The notes under the pieces: model-generated | The model's input: the letters and a program-made list of their open reading frames with translations, nothing else | Told to the model about the DNA's origin: nothing | Databases searched by the model: none | Position numbers and translations under genes: made by a program | DNA from: DATCMH01 sp036563505 | Lineage (GTDB): Bacteria > Pseudomonadota > Alphaproteobacteria > Rhizobiales > Beijerinckiaceae | Assembly (NCBI GenBank): GCA_036563505.1 | Contig: DATCMH010000013.1 | Location: 1-64,000 of the forward strand | Reading direction: 5' to 3' | DNA length: 64,000 bases | Part shown: positions 1 to 10,170 of the stretch, one piece after another | Layout of the letters: the number at the start of each line of letters is the position of its first letter | How positions within the stretch are numbered: position 1 is the first letter of the stretch

Positions 1-217
1 GGTGGGCGGCTTCGGGAGCCACGTGCTGCATCTTCTCGCCACCCAGGGCCAACTCGACCAGGGGCTCAAAGTGCGCTGCCTCACGCTCCCCGACCGGTAT
101 CTGGACCAGGACACGCCTACCCGCCTCTACGCCCAGGCAGGACTGGACGCCGCAGCCGTGGTCGCGAGCGTGTTCGCGGCTTTGGGACAGGACGCTTACG
201 CGAAGGTCCGCGCCTGA
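1..217 (+). CDS. dxs: 1-deoxy-D-xylulose-5-phosphate synthase, C-terminal end (partial)
   Basis: Only the last 71 codons are in the window; the gene begins upstream. The visible part, with the motifs GGFGSHVLHLLA, KVRCLTLPDRY and YAQAGLDAAAVVASV, matches the C-terminal transketolase-like domain of DXS. DXS makes 1-deoxyxylulose 5-phosphate from pyruvate and glyceraldehyde 3-phosphate using thiamine diphosphate, the first step of the MEP isoprenoid pathway. The TGA stop is at 215-217. In many Rhizobiales dxs lies just upstream of tlyA; here tlyA is about 3.7 kb away, separated by ftsH, the superoxide dismutase and a small gene pair, all on the other strand. Confidence 0.9.
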   Translation, partial: VGGFGSHVLHLLATQGQLDQGLKVRCLTLPDRYLDQDTPTRLYAQAGLDAAAVVASVFAALGQDAYAKVRA

Positions 218-227
218 CGCGCCGTCC

Positions 228-446
228 CTAGTCGCACCAGAACGTCTGAAGCGAGGGCGGGTCGAGACGGGCTTGATGGAATGCGTTGTTCATCAGCATC
301 TCGGGCAGGCGCTCGACGCGTCTCAGGGTGACGATGAGGCCGTCCATTCGCTCGAAAACGACGGTTTCCTCGATCTCACCGAGGCGCGTGAAGCCGATCG
401 AGCGAAGATGCGCTTCGACCTCGCGAAACCAGATGCAGTAGATCAT
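228..446 (-). CDS. small protein, possible HicA-like partner of the upstream ORF
   Basis: A 72-residue ORF lies 14 bases downstream of another 72-residue ORF on the same strand. It has a charged N-terminal half (REVEAHLRSIGF) and a basic middle (VTLRRVERLP), a size and feel reminiscent of HicA toxins, but the usual GSH motif of HicA is absent. The two genes look like one small operon tucked between dxs and ftsH. The toxin-antitoxin reading is inferred only from size, order and the neighbour. It could equally be an uncharacterised small protein. Confidence 0.45.
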   Translation of the reverse strand: MIYCIWFREVEAHLRSIGFTRLGEIEETVVFERMDGLIVTLRRVERLPEMLMNNAFHQARLDPPSLQTFWCD

Positions 447-460
447 TCGGAGCCGGGCGT

Positions 461-679
461 TTACGCCGCGAGCTGCTCCACGAATTCCACTTCCGGCTTG
501 TCGACGCCGCGCTTCGCCGCGATCAGGTCGAGAACCGCGATCGCCTCGCGCTGGGCTTTGGCCAGGGTGTCGCTGACGACGTAGAAGCCTTCCAAGTCAG
601 GCGAGACGAACGCGTGATAGCGTCCGCCCATCTCGACCCTGTGCTCCAGCCGAACGCGCTTGCCCACGGCGATCTCCAC
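461..679 (-). CDS. small HicB/DUF1902-like protein, possible antitoxin
   Basis: This 72-residue protein has a central stretch, HAFVSPDLEGFYVVSDTL, resembling the short beta-strand unit of HicB/DUF1902 proteins, in which a protein 'sees' and 'sends' strands before a helix (here KAQREAIAVLDLIAAKR). It is followed closely by the 228-446 ORF, the antitoxin-then-toxin order also found in some HicBA pairs. No DNA-binding domain is visible within its length. A relative of the same broad type appears at the very end of the window (63875-64000). The assignment is tentative. Confidence 0.5.
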   Translation of the reverse strand: MEIAVGKRVRLEHRVEMGGRYHAFVSPDLEGFYVVSDTLAKAQREAIAVLDLIAAKRGVDKPEVEFVEQLAA

Positions 680-782
680 GCGACACGAAGGGAAGGTAGG
701 CCGTGCCGCCCGTCACATCAAGCATGCTGCGCCCGGAACCGTTCCCGTCGGGTTGACGAGAACGCCTTCAACCTCCGCCGCT

Positions 783-2675
<1,893 letters not shown>

Positions 2676-2817
2676 CGTCGAGCCTCCCGCGTCGCCGCCC
2701 TGGCCCAACGCACGTGCCTGTGATGGGTTCGCGATGGGGCGCAAGCGTCGCAGCGGTGAGATGGGCAGGGAGCGCGGGCTGCGCCAGAGCTTGATCTTTC
2801 GGGTCTTGGCCCAGCGC

Positions 2818-3096
2818 CTACCCCACCCGACCCTCGCTGCCGCGAGGGCCACCCTCCCCGCAAGCGGGGAGGGATCAGGGGCGACGCCGGCCGCAGTTTC
2901 CCCTCTCCCATCTGCGGGAGAGGGTGGCCCCGCGAAGCGGGGTCGGGAGAGGGGGCGCTCGGAACGAGCGCTCGGCCGCAAGGCCGATAGGATCTCTCCA
3001 CCTTGCTCGTTCCACTCGCTTCGCGAGGCGCCGTGCCGGCGCTACCCCTCATCCGCCCTCCTGGGGAGGGCACCTTCTCCCCCAGAGGGGAGAAGA
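2818..3096. repeat. interspersed palindromic repeat cluster, family A
   Basis: The gap between ftsH and the superoxide dismutase gene contains several nested inverted repeats: CCCTCCCCGCAAGCGGGGAG, a CCCTCTCCC...GGGAGAGGG pair around GGCCCCGCGAAGCGGGGTC, and a CCTTCTCCC...GGGGAGAAG unit. Close copies occur in many other gaps of this window (for example 51340-51510, 55540-55920, 61600-61692). There is no credible gene in this stretch. Such units can act as transcript-end hairpins for either flanking gene, but their role here is unknown. Confidence 0.85.
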
Positions 3097-3105
3097 AAGC
3101 ACCCC

Positions 3106-3837
3106 TCAGATCGTCAGTGTCCCCGCTTTCGCGGCGGCATAGCGCTCGCCGACCTTGTTCCAGTCGACCACGTTCCACCAAGCCTTCAGGTAGTCCGGCC
3201 GGCGGTTCTGATATTTCAGATAGTAGGCGTGTTCCCACACGTCGTTGCCGAGAAGCACGCGCTGGCCGTCCATCAGGGGCGTGTCCTGGTTCGGCTTCGT
3301 GACGAGCGCCAGCTTGCCGTCGCGGGCAACCGTGACGAAAACCCAACCGGAGCCGAAGACGCGGCCGCCGGCGGCGTTGACCTCGTCCTGCATCTTCTGG
3401 ACGCCGCCGAGGTCGCGCTCGATGGCCTGGGCGAGCTCGCCCGAGGGCTGGCCCCCGGAGCCGCCCATGATCTGCCAGAACATCGTGTGGTTGGCGTGCC
3501 CGCCGCCGTTGTTGCGGACGAGGGTGCGGACGTTCTCAGGGACGCTGCCGAGATTGGCCAGGAGCTCGTGAAGCGGCTTCGACGCCCATTCCGGGTTCGA
3601 TGCGGCTGCTTGGTTCAGGTTGTTGACATAGGCCGCGTGGTGGCGGCCGTGGTGGAGCTCCATCGTCTGGGCGTCGATGTGCGGCTCGTTCTTGTTCGCC
3701 GCGTAGGGCAGGGGATCGAGCTTGAACGGGCCCGACGGCGTACCTTGCGCGAAGGCACGGCGCGTGCCTCCCGCGACGGCGAGGGCGGCGAAGGCGACGG
3801 TGCCGGCGACGAGGGAGCGGCGAGTCATGAGCGTCAT
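3106..3837 (-). CDS. Fe/Mn-type superoxide dismutase with a twin-arginine signal
   Basis: This 243-residue protein is an iron/manganese superoxide dismutase, converting superoxide to oxygen and hydrogen peroxide. The metal ligands are visible: His in EPHID, His in GGHANHTMFW, and Asp and His in GNDVWEHAYY. Unlike the usual cytoplasmic enzyme it starts with MTLMTRRSLVAG followed by a hydrophobic stretch and an AFAQG cleavage-like site, a Tat signal, so export to the periplasm is inferred. The ATG at 3837 has AAGGAGG about nine bases upstream. The metal cannot be decided: the usual Mn-type QGSGW is FGSGW here. Confidence 0.92.
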   Translation of the reverse strand: MTLMTRRSLVAGTVAFAALAVAGGTRRAFAQGTPSGPFKLDPLPYAANKNEPHIDAQTMELHHGRHHAAYVNNLNQAAASNPEWASKPLHELLANLGSVPENVRTLVRNNGGGHANHTMFWQIMGGSGGQPSGELAQAIERDLGGVQKMQDEVNAAGGRVFGSGWVFVTVARDGKLALVTKPNQDTPLMDGQRVLLGNDVWEHAYYLKYQNRRPDYLKAWWNVVDWNKVGERYAAAKAGTLTI

Positions 3838-3955
3838 GTGAGCGATCCTCCTTGTCGGGAGCGGCCGTCGCGCGTTAACCCGCGACAAGCCCCCGGCTTC
3901 GGCGCCATCTAGGGCACACGAAGGGGCGGGCTCAGGGGTAGAGGATCAGATTGTC

Positions 3956-4687
3956 TTGACCGAGCGCCGCCGGGCCGATCTTCTCCTTGTCGAGCGTGGC
4001 TTTTTCGAGAGCCGGGCCAAGGCGCAGGACGCCATCGCCGCCGGTCTTGTCCTGGCCGACGGCGTGCCGGTCGGAAAACCCTCCGACAAGCTCGATCCGG
4101 CAAGCCGCATCGAGGCGGCCGCGGCGCACCCATACGTGTCCCGTGGCGGCCTCAAGCTCGCGGCGGCGCTCGACGCGTTCGGCATCGACCCCATGGGCCT
4201 GACCTGCCTCGATCTCGGCGCCTCGACGGGCGGCTTCACCGACGTGCTGCTGCGCCGGGGCGCGGCGCTCGTCTACGCCGTCGATGTCGGCCACGGGCAG
4301 CTGCACCCGAGCCTCGCCCACGACCGCCGGGTGGTGAGCCTCGAGGGCACCGACGCCCGCGCTCTTGACGCCGCGCTGATCCCGACGCCGCCCGATCTCC
4401 TCGTCTGCGACGTGAGCTTCATCTCCCTGCGCCACGTCCTACCGCCGGCGGTGCCGCTGCTTGCGCCGCGGGCGCGCCTCGCCGTGCTGGTCAAGCCGCA
4501 GTTCGAGGCCGGGCCGGCCTTCGTGGTAAAGGGGCTCGTCAAGGACGAAGCCGTGCGCGAGCGGGTCTGCGGCGAAGCCGAAAACCTGGTAGCCGGGCTT
4601 GGTTTCACCGTCGACGGCGTCGTGCCCTCGCCCATCACCGGGGGCGACGGGAACGTCGAGTATCTTCTGGGAGCCTCCCGTGGCTGA
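3956..4687 (+). CDS. tlyA: TlyA family rRNA 2'-O-methyltransferase
   Basis: This 243-residue protein has an N-terminal S4 RNA-binding domain (about residues 3-63, RRADLLLVERGFFESRAKAQ) and an FtsJ-like methyltransferase domain with YVSRGGLKL (60-68) and the SAM-binding motif LDLGASTGGF (85-94). TlyA proteins methylate ribose positions in 16S and/or 23S rRNA. The start appears to be TTG at 3956, where the family usually begins; no ATG or GTG is available nearby in frame. Its stop overlaps the start of the next methyltransferase gene by 8 bases, so the two are translationally coupled. Confidence 0.88.
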   Translation: MTERRRADLLLVERGFFESRAKAQDAIAAGLVLADGVPVGKPSDKLDPASRIEAAAAHPYVSRGGLKLAAALDAFGIDPMGLTCLDLGASTGGFTDVLLRRGAALVYAVDVGHGQLHPSLAHDRRVVSLEGTDARALDAALIPTPPDLLVCDVSFISLRHVLPPAVPLLAPRARLAVLVKPQFEAGPAFVVKGLVKDEAVRERVCGEAENLVAGLGFTVDGVVPSPITGGDGNVEYLLGASRG

Positions 4688-5915
4688 GCGCGTCACCATC
4701 GAGCGCCTCGGCGCCAAGGGCGACGGCGTCGCGCCGGGGCCGGTCTTCGTGCCCTACGCCCTGCCCGGGGAGACGGTGCGCGTGACGCGGGAGGGACCGC
4801 GGGCCGCGGTCGAGGCGGTCGAGACCTCCTCGTCCGAGCGGGCCGAACCCTTCTGCCCCTATTTCGGCGCCTGCGGCGGCTGCGCGGCGCAGCACATGAG
4901 CGCAGCACTTTACGGGGCCTGGAAGCGCGGCATCGTCGCGGGCGCGCTGGAGGCGGCCCGCCTCGCGGCGCCCCTCGCCGACCTCGTGGACGCGCACGGG
5001 GCCGGGCGCCGACGGATCACGCTCCACGCCCGCTGGCCCGACGGCGCGACGCATGTCGGCTATATGGCGGCGCGCAGCCACGCGCTGATCGACATCGCCG
5101 CCTGCCCGATCGCGGAGCCGGCTCTGGCCGCGGCGCCGGCCGTCGCCAAGGCCTTGGCCGGGGCGCTCGCCCGCTCCAAGAAGCCTCTGGACATCCAGGT
5201 CACCACCTCCGAGGCCGGTTTCGACGTGGACCTTCGAGGCCATGGTCCCGTGGGCGAGGGGCTGCGCCAGCGCCTCGTCGCGCTCGCGAACGAGCTCGAC
5301 CTCGCCCGCCTCGCGGTTCACGGCGACGTCGTGGTCGAGCGCCGCCCGCCCTGGCACGCCATGGGGCGGGCCCAGGTGGTGCCCCCGGCCGGCGCCTTCC
5401 TGCAGGCGACGCGGGCCGGCGAGGAGATCTTGAGCGCCCTCGTCATGGATGCCTGCAAAAGCGCCAAGCGGGTCGCTGACCTCTTTGCCGGCTGCGGGCC
5501 CTTCTCGCTCCGGCTCGCGCAAGGCGCGGAGGTCCACGCCGTCGAGGGCGAGGATGCCTCCCTCAAGGCTCTCGACCGGGCCGCCCGGGGGACGCCTGGT
5601 CTGCGGCGCGTGACGGTGGAGACGCGGGATCTCTTCCGCCGGCCGTTGCTGCCTCTCGAGCTCGATCGCTACGACGCCGTCGTGATCGACCCTCCGCGCG
5701 CTGGCGCCGAAGCCCAGGCGCGCCAGCTCGCGGCTTCGAAGGTGCCGGTCGTGGCGAGTGTATCGTGCGACCCCGGCACCTTCGCTCGCGACGCCGGCCT
5801 CCTCGTCGCTGGCGGCTACGAACTCGTGCAGGTCACCCCCGTCGACCAGTTCAAGTACAGCCCCCATGTCGAGCTCGTCGGCATTTTCTGCCGGCCCGGG
5901 CGCAAGCGGCGTTAG
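4680..5915 (+). CDS. 23S rRNA/tRNA (uracil-C5)-methyltransferase, RlmD/TrmA family
   Basis: This 411-residue enzyme of the TrmA/RlmD family has an N-terminal TRAM-like part (VTIERLGAKGDG), a [4Fe-4S]-type cysteine cluster CPYFGACGGCAAQH (C59, C65, C68 visible), the SAM motif ADLFAGCGPFSLRLA, and the catalytic motif VSCDPGTFARD near the C-terminus. It methylates C5 of a uridine in RNA; whether the target is rRNA or tRNA cannot be read from the sequence. The GTG start at 4680 lies inside the end of tlyA, with GGGAG upstream, suggesting one RNA-modification operon. Confidence 0.9.
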   Translation: MAERVTIERLGAKGDGVAPGPVFVPYALPGETVRVTREGPRAAVEAVETSSSERAEPFCPYFGACGGCAAQHMSAALYGAWKRGIVAGALEAARLAAPLADLVDAHGAGRRRITLHARWPDGATHVGYMAARSHALIDIAACPIAEPALAAAPAVAKALAGALARSKKPLDIQVTTSEAGFDVDLRGHGPVGEGLRQRLVALANELDLARLAVHGDVVVERRPPWHAMGRAQVVPPAGAFLQATRAGEEILSALVMDACKSAKRVADLFAGCGPFSLRLAQGAEVHAVEGEDASLKALDRAARGTPGLRRVTVETRDLFRRPLLPLELDRYDAVVIDPPRAGAEAQARQLAASKVPVVASVSCDPGTFARDAGLLVAGGYELVQVTPVDQFKYSPHVELVGIFCRPGRKRR

Positions 5916-6424
5916 CTCAGCCGCAGCGTGAACGGCGTGCCCTCGAAGGCTTCGGCCCCGCGTCCGATCGCGGCGATGGCCGAGATCATGCGGCCCTCTC
6001 GGCCGAGCATCGTGTCGGCGAGCGCGACGAGGCGGCGGTTCGGCGTCGCGGAAGGCGCGGCGGCGCGTAGGGCGCGCGCGATCTCCGCCTCGTCACGCTC
6101 TGGTGCGAGCGCGCAGGCTGCGATGTAGGCCGCCGCCGTCGAGCGGCTGATGCCCGCCCAGCAGTGGAGGACGAGGGGCTCCTCCCGCGGCCAGGAACGC
6201 ACGAAGGCGAGGAGCGCCTCGACGTGGCTCTCGTCGGGCATCACGTGCCCGTCGAGGGGCTCGACGATGTCGCTCATCGACAGCACGAGGTGGCGCTCCG
6301 CCGCGATGCCCGCCGGGCGCTCGAACGCCGCCGTCGCCCCGACGAGGGTGACGAGATGGCTCGCCTGCGTTGCCGCGAGCACCTCGGGGAGATGGGACAG
6401 GGAACAGACGTGCAGGGTCGGCAT
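5912..6424 (-). CDS. tyrosine phosphatase-like protein
   Basis: This 170-residue protein carries the cysteine-phosphatase signature HCWAGISRS, with catalytic Cys and Arg of the HCX5R loop, and an upstream acidic segment (SMSDIVEPLDG) that could carry the general acid. The family is usually annotated as a tyrosine phosphatase or protein-tyrosine-phosphatase; its substrate is unknown. The ATG at 6424 follows the stop of the HD hydrolase gene by 13 bases, so it is probably the last gene of the four-gene ygfZ-tag-HD-phosphatase operon. It ends convergently against the methyltransferase gene, overlapping it by 4 bases. Confidence 0.82.
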   Translation of the reverse strand: MPTLHVCSLSHLPEVLAATQASHLVTLVGATAAFERPAGIAAERHLVLSMSDIVEPLDGHVMPDESHVEALLAFVRSWPREEPLVLHCWAGISRSTAAAYIAACALAPERDEAEIARALRAAAPSATPNRRLVALADTMLGREGRMISAIAAIGRGAEAFEGTPFTLRLS

Positions 6425-6437
6425 GGCTTTTGGCGGA

Positions 6438-7040
6438 TCAGGCGTCCGGAGCGAGTTCACGGAAGCGCGCGAGGTAGCGCGTCTGCGCCTCCTCGACCGG
6501 CCAGGGCGCGAGCAGCGCGTCGACGCTGCGGGGCAGGGGCTCCGGCCGGCCGAAGATCTTGAGAGCCTCCTCGCGGCCGAAGCCGGCGAGGCGGGTCGCT
6601 TCGTGGAAGGCGGCGATGCGGTCCGCCTTCTTGGCGAGGCGCTTCACGGCAGGCTCCGTGTGCGGCGGCAGGCCGAAGCGCAGGTGAATGGCGGCGAGCA
6701 GCCTCGCCTCGACGGCCTTGTAGGCGTCGCCGACGACGGTCTTGAAGGGCGAGATGATGTCGCCGATGACGTATTCCGGCGCGTCGTGGAGGAGGAGGAC
6801 GAGGCGTCCGCCCTGCGGCAGGTCCGGGGCCAGCGCCGCGCCGATCGCCTCGACGAGAAGGGAATGCTGGGCGACGGAGAAGATCGACGAGCCCGCCGTC
6901 TGCCCGTTCCAGCGCGCGACCCGGGCGAGGCCGTGGGCGATGTCCTCGATCTCGACGTCGAGCGGGGAGGGGTTGAGAAGGTCGAGGCGACGGCCCGACA
7001 ACATGCGCTGCCAGGCGCGGGGCGGCTTCGCGGCTCCCAT
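6438..7040 (-). CDS. HD-domain phosphohydrolase (YfbR-like)
   Basis: This 200-residue protein shows an HD-type metal-binding pattern: His in FSVAQHSLLV, HD in LLLHDAPEYVIGDI, and Asp in KKADRIAAFHE. This arrangement resembles small YfbR-like nucleotidase/phosphohydrolases, so a role in nucleotide clean-up is plausible but not proven. The start codon overlaps the TAA stop of tag by one base (TAATG). Placement beside a DNA glycosylase and a phosphatase in one operon suggests nucleic-acid or nucleotide housekeeping. Confidence 0.8.
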   Translation of the reverse strand: MGAAKPPRAWQRMLSGRRLDLLNPSPLDVEIEDIAHGLARVARWNGQTAGSSIFSVAQHSLLVEAIGAALAPDLPQGGRLVLLLHDAPEYVIGDIISPFKTVVGDAYKAVEARLLAAIHLRFGLPPHTEPAVKRLAKKADRIAAFHEATRLAGFGREEALKIFGRPEPLPRSVDALLAPWPVEEAQTRYLARFRELAPDA

Positions 7041-7645
7041 TAGGCGTCGGCGAGCGCGGCGCAGGCGTCATGGCGATGGCAGCCGGTGAGGTGGTCGTTG
7101 ACCATGCCCACCGCCTCCATGAAGGCGTAGACGATCGTTGGGCCGCAGAAGGTGAAGCCTTCCGCTTTCAGCGCTTTCGAGATGCGGCGGGAGAGATCCG
7201 TTTCGGTCGGCACCTCGGCGCGAGTCGCAAAGCGGTTCTGGAGCGCGCGGCCATCGACGAAGTCCCAGAGGAAGGCGGAAAAACCCTGCCGCTCCTCGAT
7301 GGCGAGCCAGGCCCGGGCGCTCGCGATCGTGCCCTCGATCTTGGCGCGGTTGCGCACGATGCCGGCATCCAGCATCAGAGCTTCGACGTGCTCGGGCGTG
7401 AAACGGGCGACAACTTCGGGATCGAAGCCGGCGAAGGCGCGGCGGAAGGCGTCGCGCTTGCGCAGGATGGTGATCCAGGAGAGACCCGCCTGGAAGCCGT
7501 CGAGGATGAGCTTCTCGTAGAGGGCCCGTCCGTCCCGCTCGGGCATGCCCCATTCCGTGTCGTGGTAGGTGACGTAGACGGGATCGAGACCGCACCAGGA
7601 GCAGCGGCAGCGCCCGTCGGGATGGAGGAGAAGGCCCTCGGTCAT
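7040..7645 (-). CDS. tag: DNA-3-methyladenine glycosylase I
   Basis: This 201-residue protein is a Tag-type glycosylase that removes 3-methyladenine from alkylated DNA. It has the characteristic N-terminal RCSWCGLDPVYVTYHDTEWG, the SWITILRKRDAFRRAF segment, and a C-terminal zinc-binding CHRHD region; a Cys in the N-terminal part and the C-terminal His/Cys residues match the Tag zinc snap. The start overlaps the ygfZ stop by four bases (ATGA). An alkB-type repair gene also occurs in this window, at 28650-29270. Confidence 0.93.
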   Translation of the reverse strand: MTEGLLLHPDGRCRCSWCGLDPVYVTYHDTEWGMPERDGRALYEKLILDGFQAGLSWITILRKRDAFRRAFAGFDPEVVARFTPEHVEALMLDAGIVRNRAKIEGTIASARAWLAIEERQGFSAFLWDFVDGRALQNRFATRAEVPTETDLSRRISKALKAEGFTFCGPTIVYAFMEAVGMVNDHLTGCHRHDACAALADA

Positions 7646-8544
7646 GCGGCCGGTGTAGCGGCCTCGTTGGGATAGGGGAAGCGGACGAAGGCGGGTTTGG
7701 GCGCGAGCCGGGCCGGCAGCCCGCCGGCCAGGATCGTTCGTCCCTCGGTGAGGGCGTCGGCCAGCCGGTCGAGGCGCAGGAGCGCGAGCCCCGTCCCCGG
7801 CGCGCCGTCGTGCCCCGATACGCCGGTGCCGGCCGTGCCGAGCGGCTTGTCCCCCGCCGTCACCGGAGCGCCCGGCTCGGTGGCGAAGCCTTCCGGATAG
7901 TGGAGGGGCACGATCCGGGTGCGGGCGGTCCCTCGGTGCTGCATGCGCGAGACCACCTCCTGGCCGACGTAGCAGCCCTTGTCGAAATCGACCCCGCCGA
8001 GCTGATCCATCAAGGCCTCGTGCGGAAAAGCGTCGCCGAAGAGGAAGTCGCGCCCGCCCTCTGGGACGCCGAGCCGGACGCGATGCGCGTCGTAGGCCAC
8101 CGTTCCCCCTTCGTCGGTGTCCAGCCCCTCTCGTGGTACGAAAGCCCGCCAGCCGAGCGCCGGCTCGCGCGGGTCGGCGAAGGCAAGGGCCGTCGCCTCG
8201 TCGGGCCGCTCCGCTCCATCCCAGCCCACGAGAACACCGAGCGTCTCGGACAGGTCCTCGACCGTCACCTTGGCTCTCAGCTTGTAGAAGCCGAGGCGCT
8301 TGGCGAAACCGGGCGCGTAGGCGCGGGCGACGTCGAAGAGATAGCCGCCCCCGTCCGCCTCCGCCGCCTCGATCACCAGGAAGTCGAACAGGATCTTGCC
8401 CTGCGGCGTGAGCAGCGCGCCGAAGCGGGCGCTCTCGGGCTTCACCTTGTCGATCGCGCAGGTGAGGAGTCCGTCGAGGAAGCCCTTGGCCTCCGGGCCG
8501 CTCACGCGCACGGCGCCGCGATCGGGACGAGGGGTGACCGGCAT
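7642..8544 (-). CDS. ygfZ: folate-dependent YgfZ/IbaG-type Fe-S cluster factor
   Basis: This 300-residue protein is related to the aminomethyltransferase GcvT. It contains the family signature KGCYVGQEV in the C-terminal half, including the conserved Cys. YgfZ proteins bind tetrahydrofolate and help build or repair iron-sulfur clusters in enzymes. The ATG at 8544 was chosen because the longer open frame upstream runs into the divergent pyrC promoter region. It is the first gene of the minus-strand operon ygfZ-tag-HD-phosphatase; tag overlaps its stop. Confidence 0.88.
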   Translation of the reverse strand: MPVTPRPDRGAVRVSGPEAKGFLDGLLTCAIDKVKPESARFGALLTPQGKILFDFLVIEAAEADGGGYLFDVARAYAPGFAKRLGFYKLRAKVTVEDLSETLGVLVGWDGAERPDEATALAFADPREPALGWRAFVPREGLDTDEGGTVAYDAHRVRLGVPEGGRDFLFGDAFPHEALMDQLGGVDFDKGCYVGQEVVSRMQHRGTARTRIVPLHYPEGFATEPGAPVTAGDKPLGTAGTGVSGHDGAPGTGLALLRLDRLADALTEGRTILAGGLPARLAPKPAFVRFPYPNEAATPAA

Positions 8545-8632
8545 CAGGGCTCTCCGACGCGCCCGCTGTTGTGCGCGGGCCGTCCGTGACTTATGCGGCC
8601 CTGGTCCCGCCCTCAAGCCGCCGGAGCCTTTC

Positions 8633-9973
8633 ATGGCGCAGACCTTCGACCTCGTCCTCGCCGGCGGCACGGTGGTCAACCACGACGGAGAGGGCCTACG
8701 CGATGTCGGCATTCGCGACGGCCGAATCGCCGCGATCGGCGACCTCTCCCAAGCCTCGGCCGGCGAGCGGGTCGACTGCTCAGGGCTTCACGTCCTGCCG
8801 GGCGTCATCGACAGCCAAGTGCATTTCCGCGAGCCCGGCCTCGACCACAAGGAAGATCTCGAATCGGGCTCGCGCGCCGCGGTGATGGGCGGCGTCACCA
8901 CCGTCTTCGAGATGCCGAACACCGACCCGCAGACGACGACCCCCGAAGCCCTGGAGGACAAGATCCGGCGCGGGCGTCACCGCATGCACTGCGATTTCGC
9001 CTTCTGGGTCGGCGGCACGCACGAGAACGCGCGGGATGTCGCCGAACTCGAGCGCCTGCCGGGGGCAGCCGGCATCAAGGTCTTCATGGGCTCCTCCACC
9101 GGCTCGCTCCTCGTCGAGGACGATCCAGGCGTGGCGGAGATCCTGAGGCGCACCCGCCGCCGCTCGGCCTTCCACTCCGAGGACGAGGCCATGCTGCGCG
9201 AGCGGAAAGGTCTTCGCGTCGAGGGCGACCCGTCCTCGCATCCGATCTGGCGCTCGCCGGAAGTTGCGCTGACCTGCACCAAGCGCCTCGTGCGCATCGC
9301 CCGCGAGACTGGCGCGCGCATCCACGTGCTCCACATCTCGACGGCCGAGGAGATGCGTTATCTCGCCGACTACAAGGACGTGGCCTCCGTCGAGGTGACG
9401 CCCCATCACCTGACGCTGGCTGGGCTGGAAGCCTACGAGCGGCTGGGCACCTACGTGCAGATGAACCCGCCCGTGCGCGACGCCGCCCACCGCGAGGTAC
9501 TGTGGTGGGGCGTGGCGCAGGGGATCGCCGACATCCTCGGCTCCGACCACGCGCCGCACACGCGGGCGGAGAAGGAGGGTGTCTATCCCGCGACGCCGTC
9601 CGGCATGACGGGCGTGCAGACCCTCGTCCCGGTCCTCCTCGACCACGTCAACGCCGGGCGTTTAAGCCTCGCCCGCTTCGTCGACATGACGAGCCACGGG
9701 CCGCAGCGCCTCTTCGGCCTTGCCCGGAAAGGGCGTCTCGCCGTCGGCTACGACGCGGACGTGACGGTCGTCGACCTGAAGCGCCGCGAGACGATCCGCG
9801 ACGCCTGGATCGCCTCGAAATGCGGCTGGACGCCCTACGACGGCATGCAGGTCACCGGCTGGCCCGTCGGAACCTTCGTGCGCGGCGCGAAGGTGATGTG
9901 GGAGGGCGACCTCGTGACCGCGTCCCGCGGCGAGCCGGCGCTATTCGCGGAGACGCTGCCGCTTTCGGCATAG
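8633..9973 (+). CDS. pyrC: dihydroorotase family protein
   Basis: This 446-residue amidohydrolase resembles the type I dihydroorotases that close carbamoyl aspartate into dihydroorotate in pyrimidine synthesis. Visible active-site elements are the carboxylated-Lys segment GIKVFMGSSTGS, His in AFHSEDEAM, His in RIHVLHIST, and Asp in SDHAPHT. The first His of the usual HxH metal motif is replaced by Gln (DSQVHFREPG), which also occurs in some alphaproteobacterial homologues as far as I recall. The ATG at 8633 has GGAG upstream. The gene is divergent from ygfZ with an 88-base gap. pyrF, another pyrimidine gene, lies at 31988-32701. Confidence 0.85.
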   Translation: MAQTFDLVLAGGTVVNHDGEGLRDVGIRDGRIAAIGDLSQASAGERVDCSGLHVLPGVIDSQVHFREPGLDHKEDLESGSRAAVMGGVTTVFEMPNTDPQTTTPEALEDKIRRGRHRMHCDFAFWVGGTHENARDVAELERLPGAAGIKVFMGSSTGSLLVEDDPGVAEILRRTRRRSAFHSEDEAMLRERKGLRVEGDPSSHPIWRSPEVALTCTKRLVRIARETGARIHVLHISTAEEMRYLADYKDVASVEVTPHHLTLAGLEAYERLGTYVQMNPPVRDAAHREVLWWGVAQGIADILGSDHAPHTRAEKEGVYPATPSGMTGVQTLVPVLLDHVNAGRLSLARFVDMTSHGPQRLFGLARKGRLAVGYDADVTVVDLKRRETIRDAWIASKCGWTPYDGMQVTGWPVGTFVRGAKVMWEGDLVTASRGEPALFAETLPLSA

Positions 9974-10025
9974 CGGCGCAGGCAGCATCAGCGTCAGCCA
10001 AAAAGGCGCTCGGCCCCATCCGCTC

Positions 10026-10138
10026 CCTCATCCTGAGGTGCCGCGCTCGCGCGGCCTCGAAGGAGGGCTCCAGCGGCGTGAACGGTCCTGGAGCCCTCCT
10101 TTGAGGCTCAGGCTCTGCCTTCGCACCTCAGGATGAGG
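10026..10138. repeat. palindromic repeat, family C copy 1
   Basis: This is a 113-base inverted repeat whose outer arms read CCTCATCCTGAGG and CCTCAGGATGAGG and whose inner arms contain GAAGGAGGGCTCCA and TGGAGCCCTCCTT. It lies between the convergent ends of pyrC and hisF, where a folded RNA could end transcription from both sides. Other copies are at 34800-34907, 40626-40732 and 48909-49018. Confidence 0.9.
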
Positions 10139-10170
10139 TTTTGAAGTTGGAATGCGGGTTAGTTCTCGGC

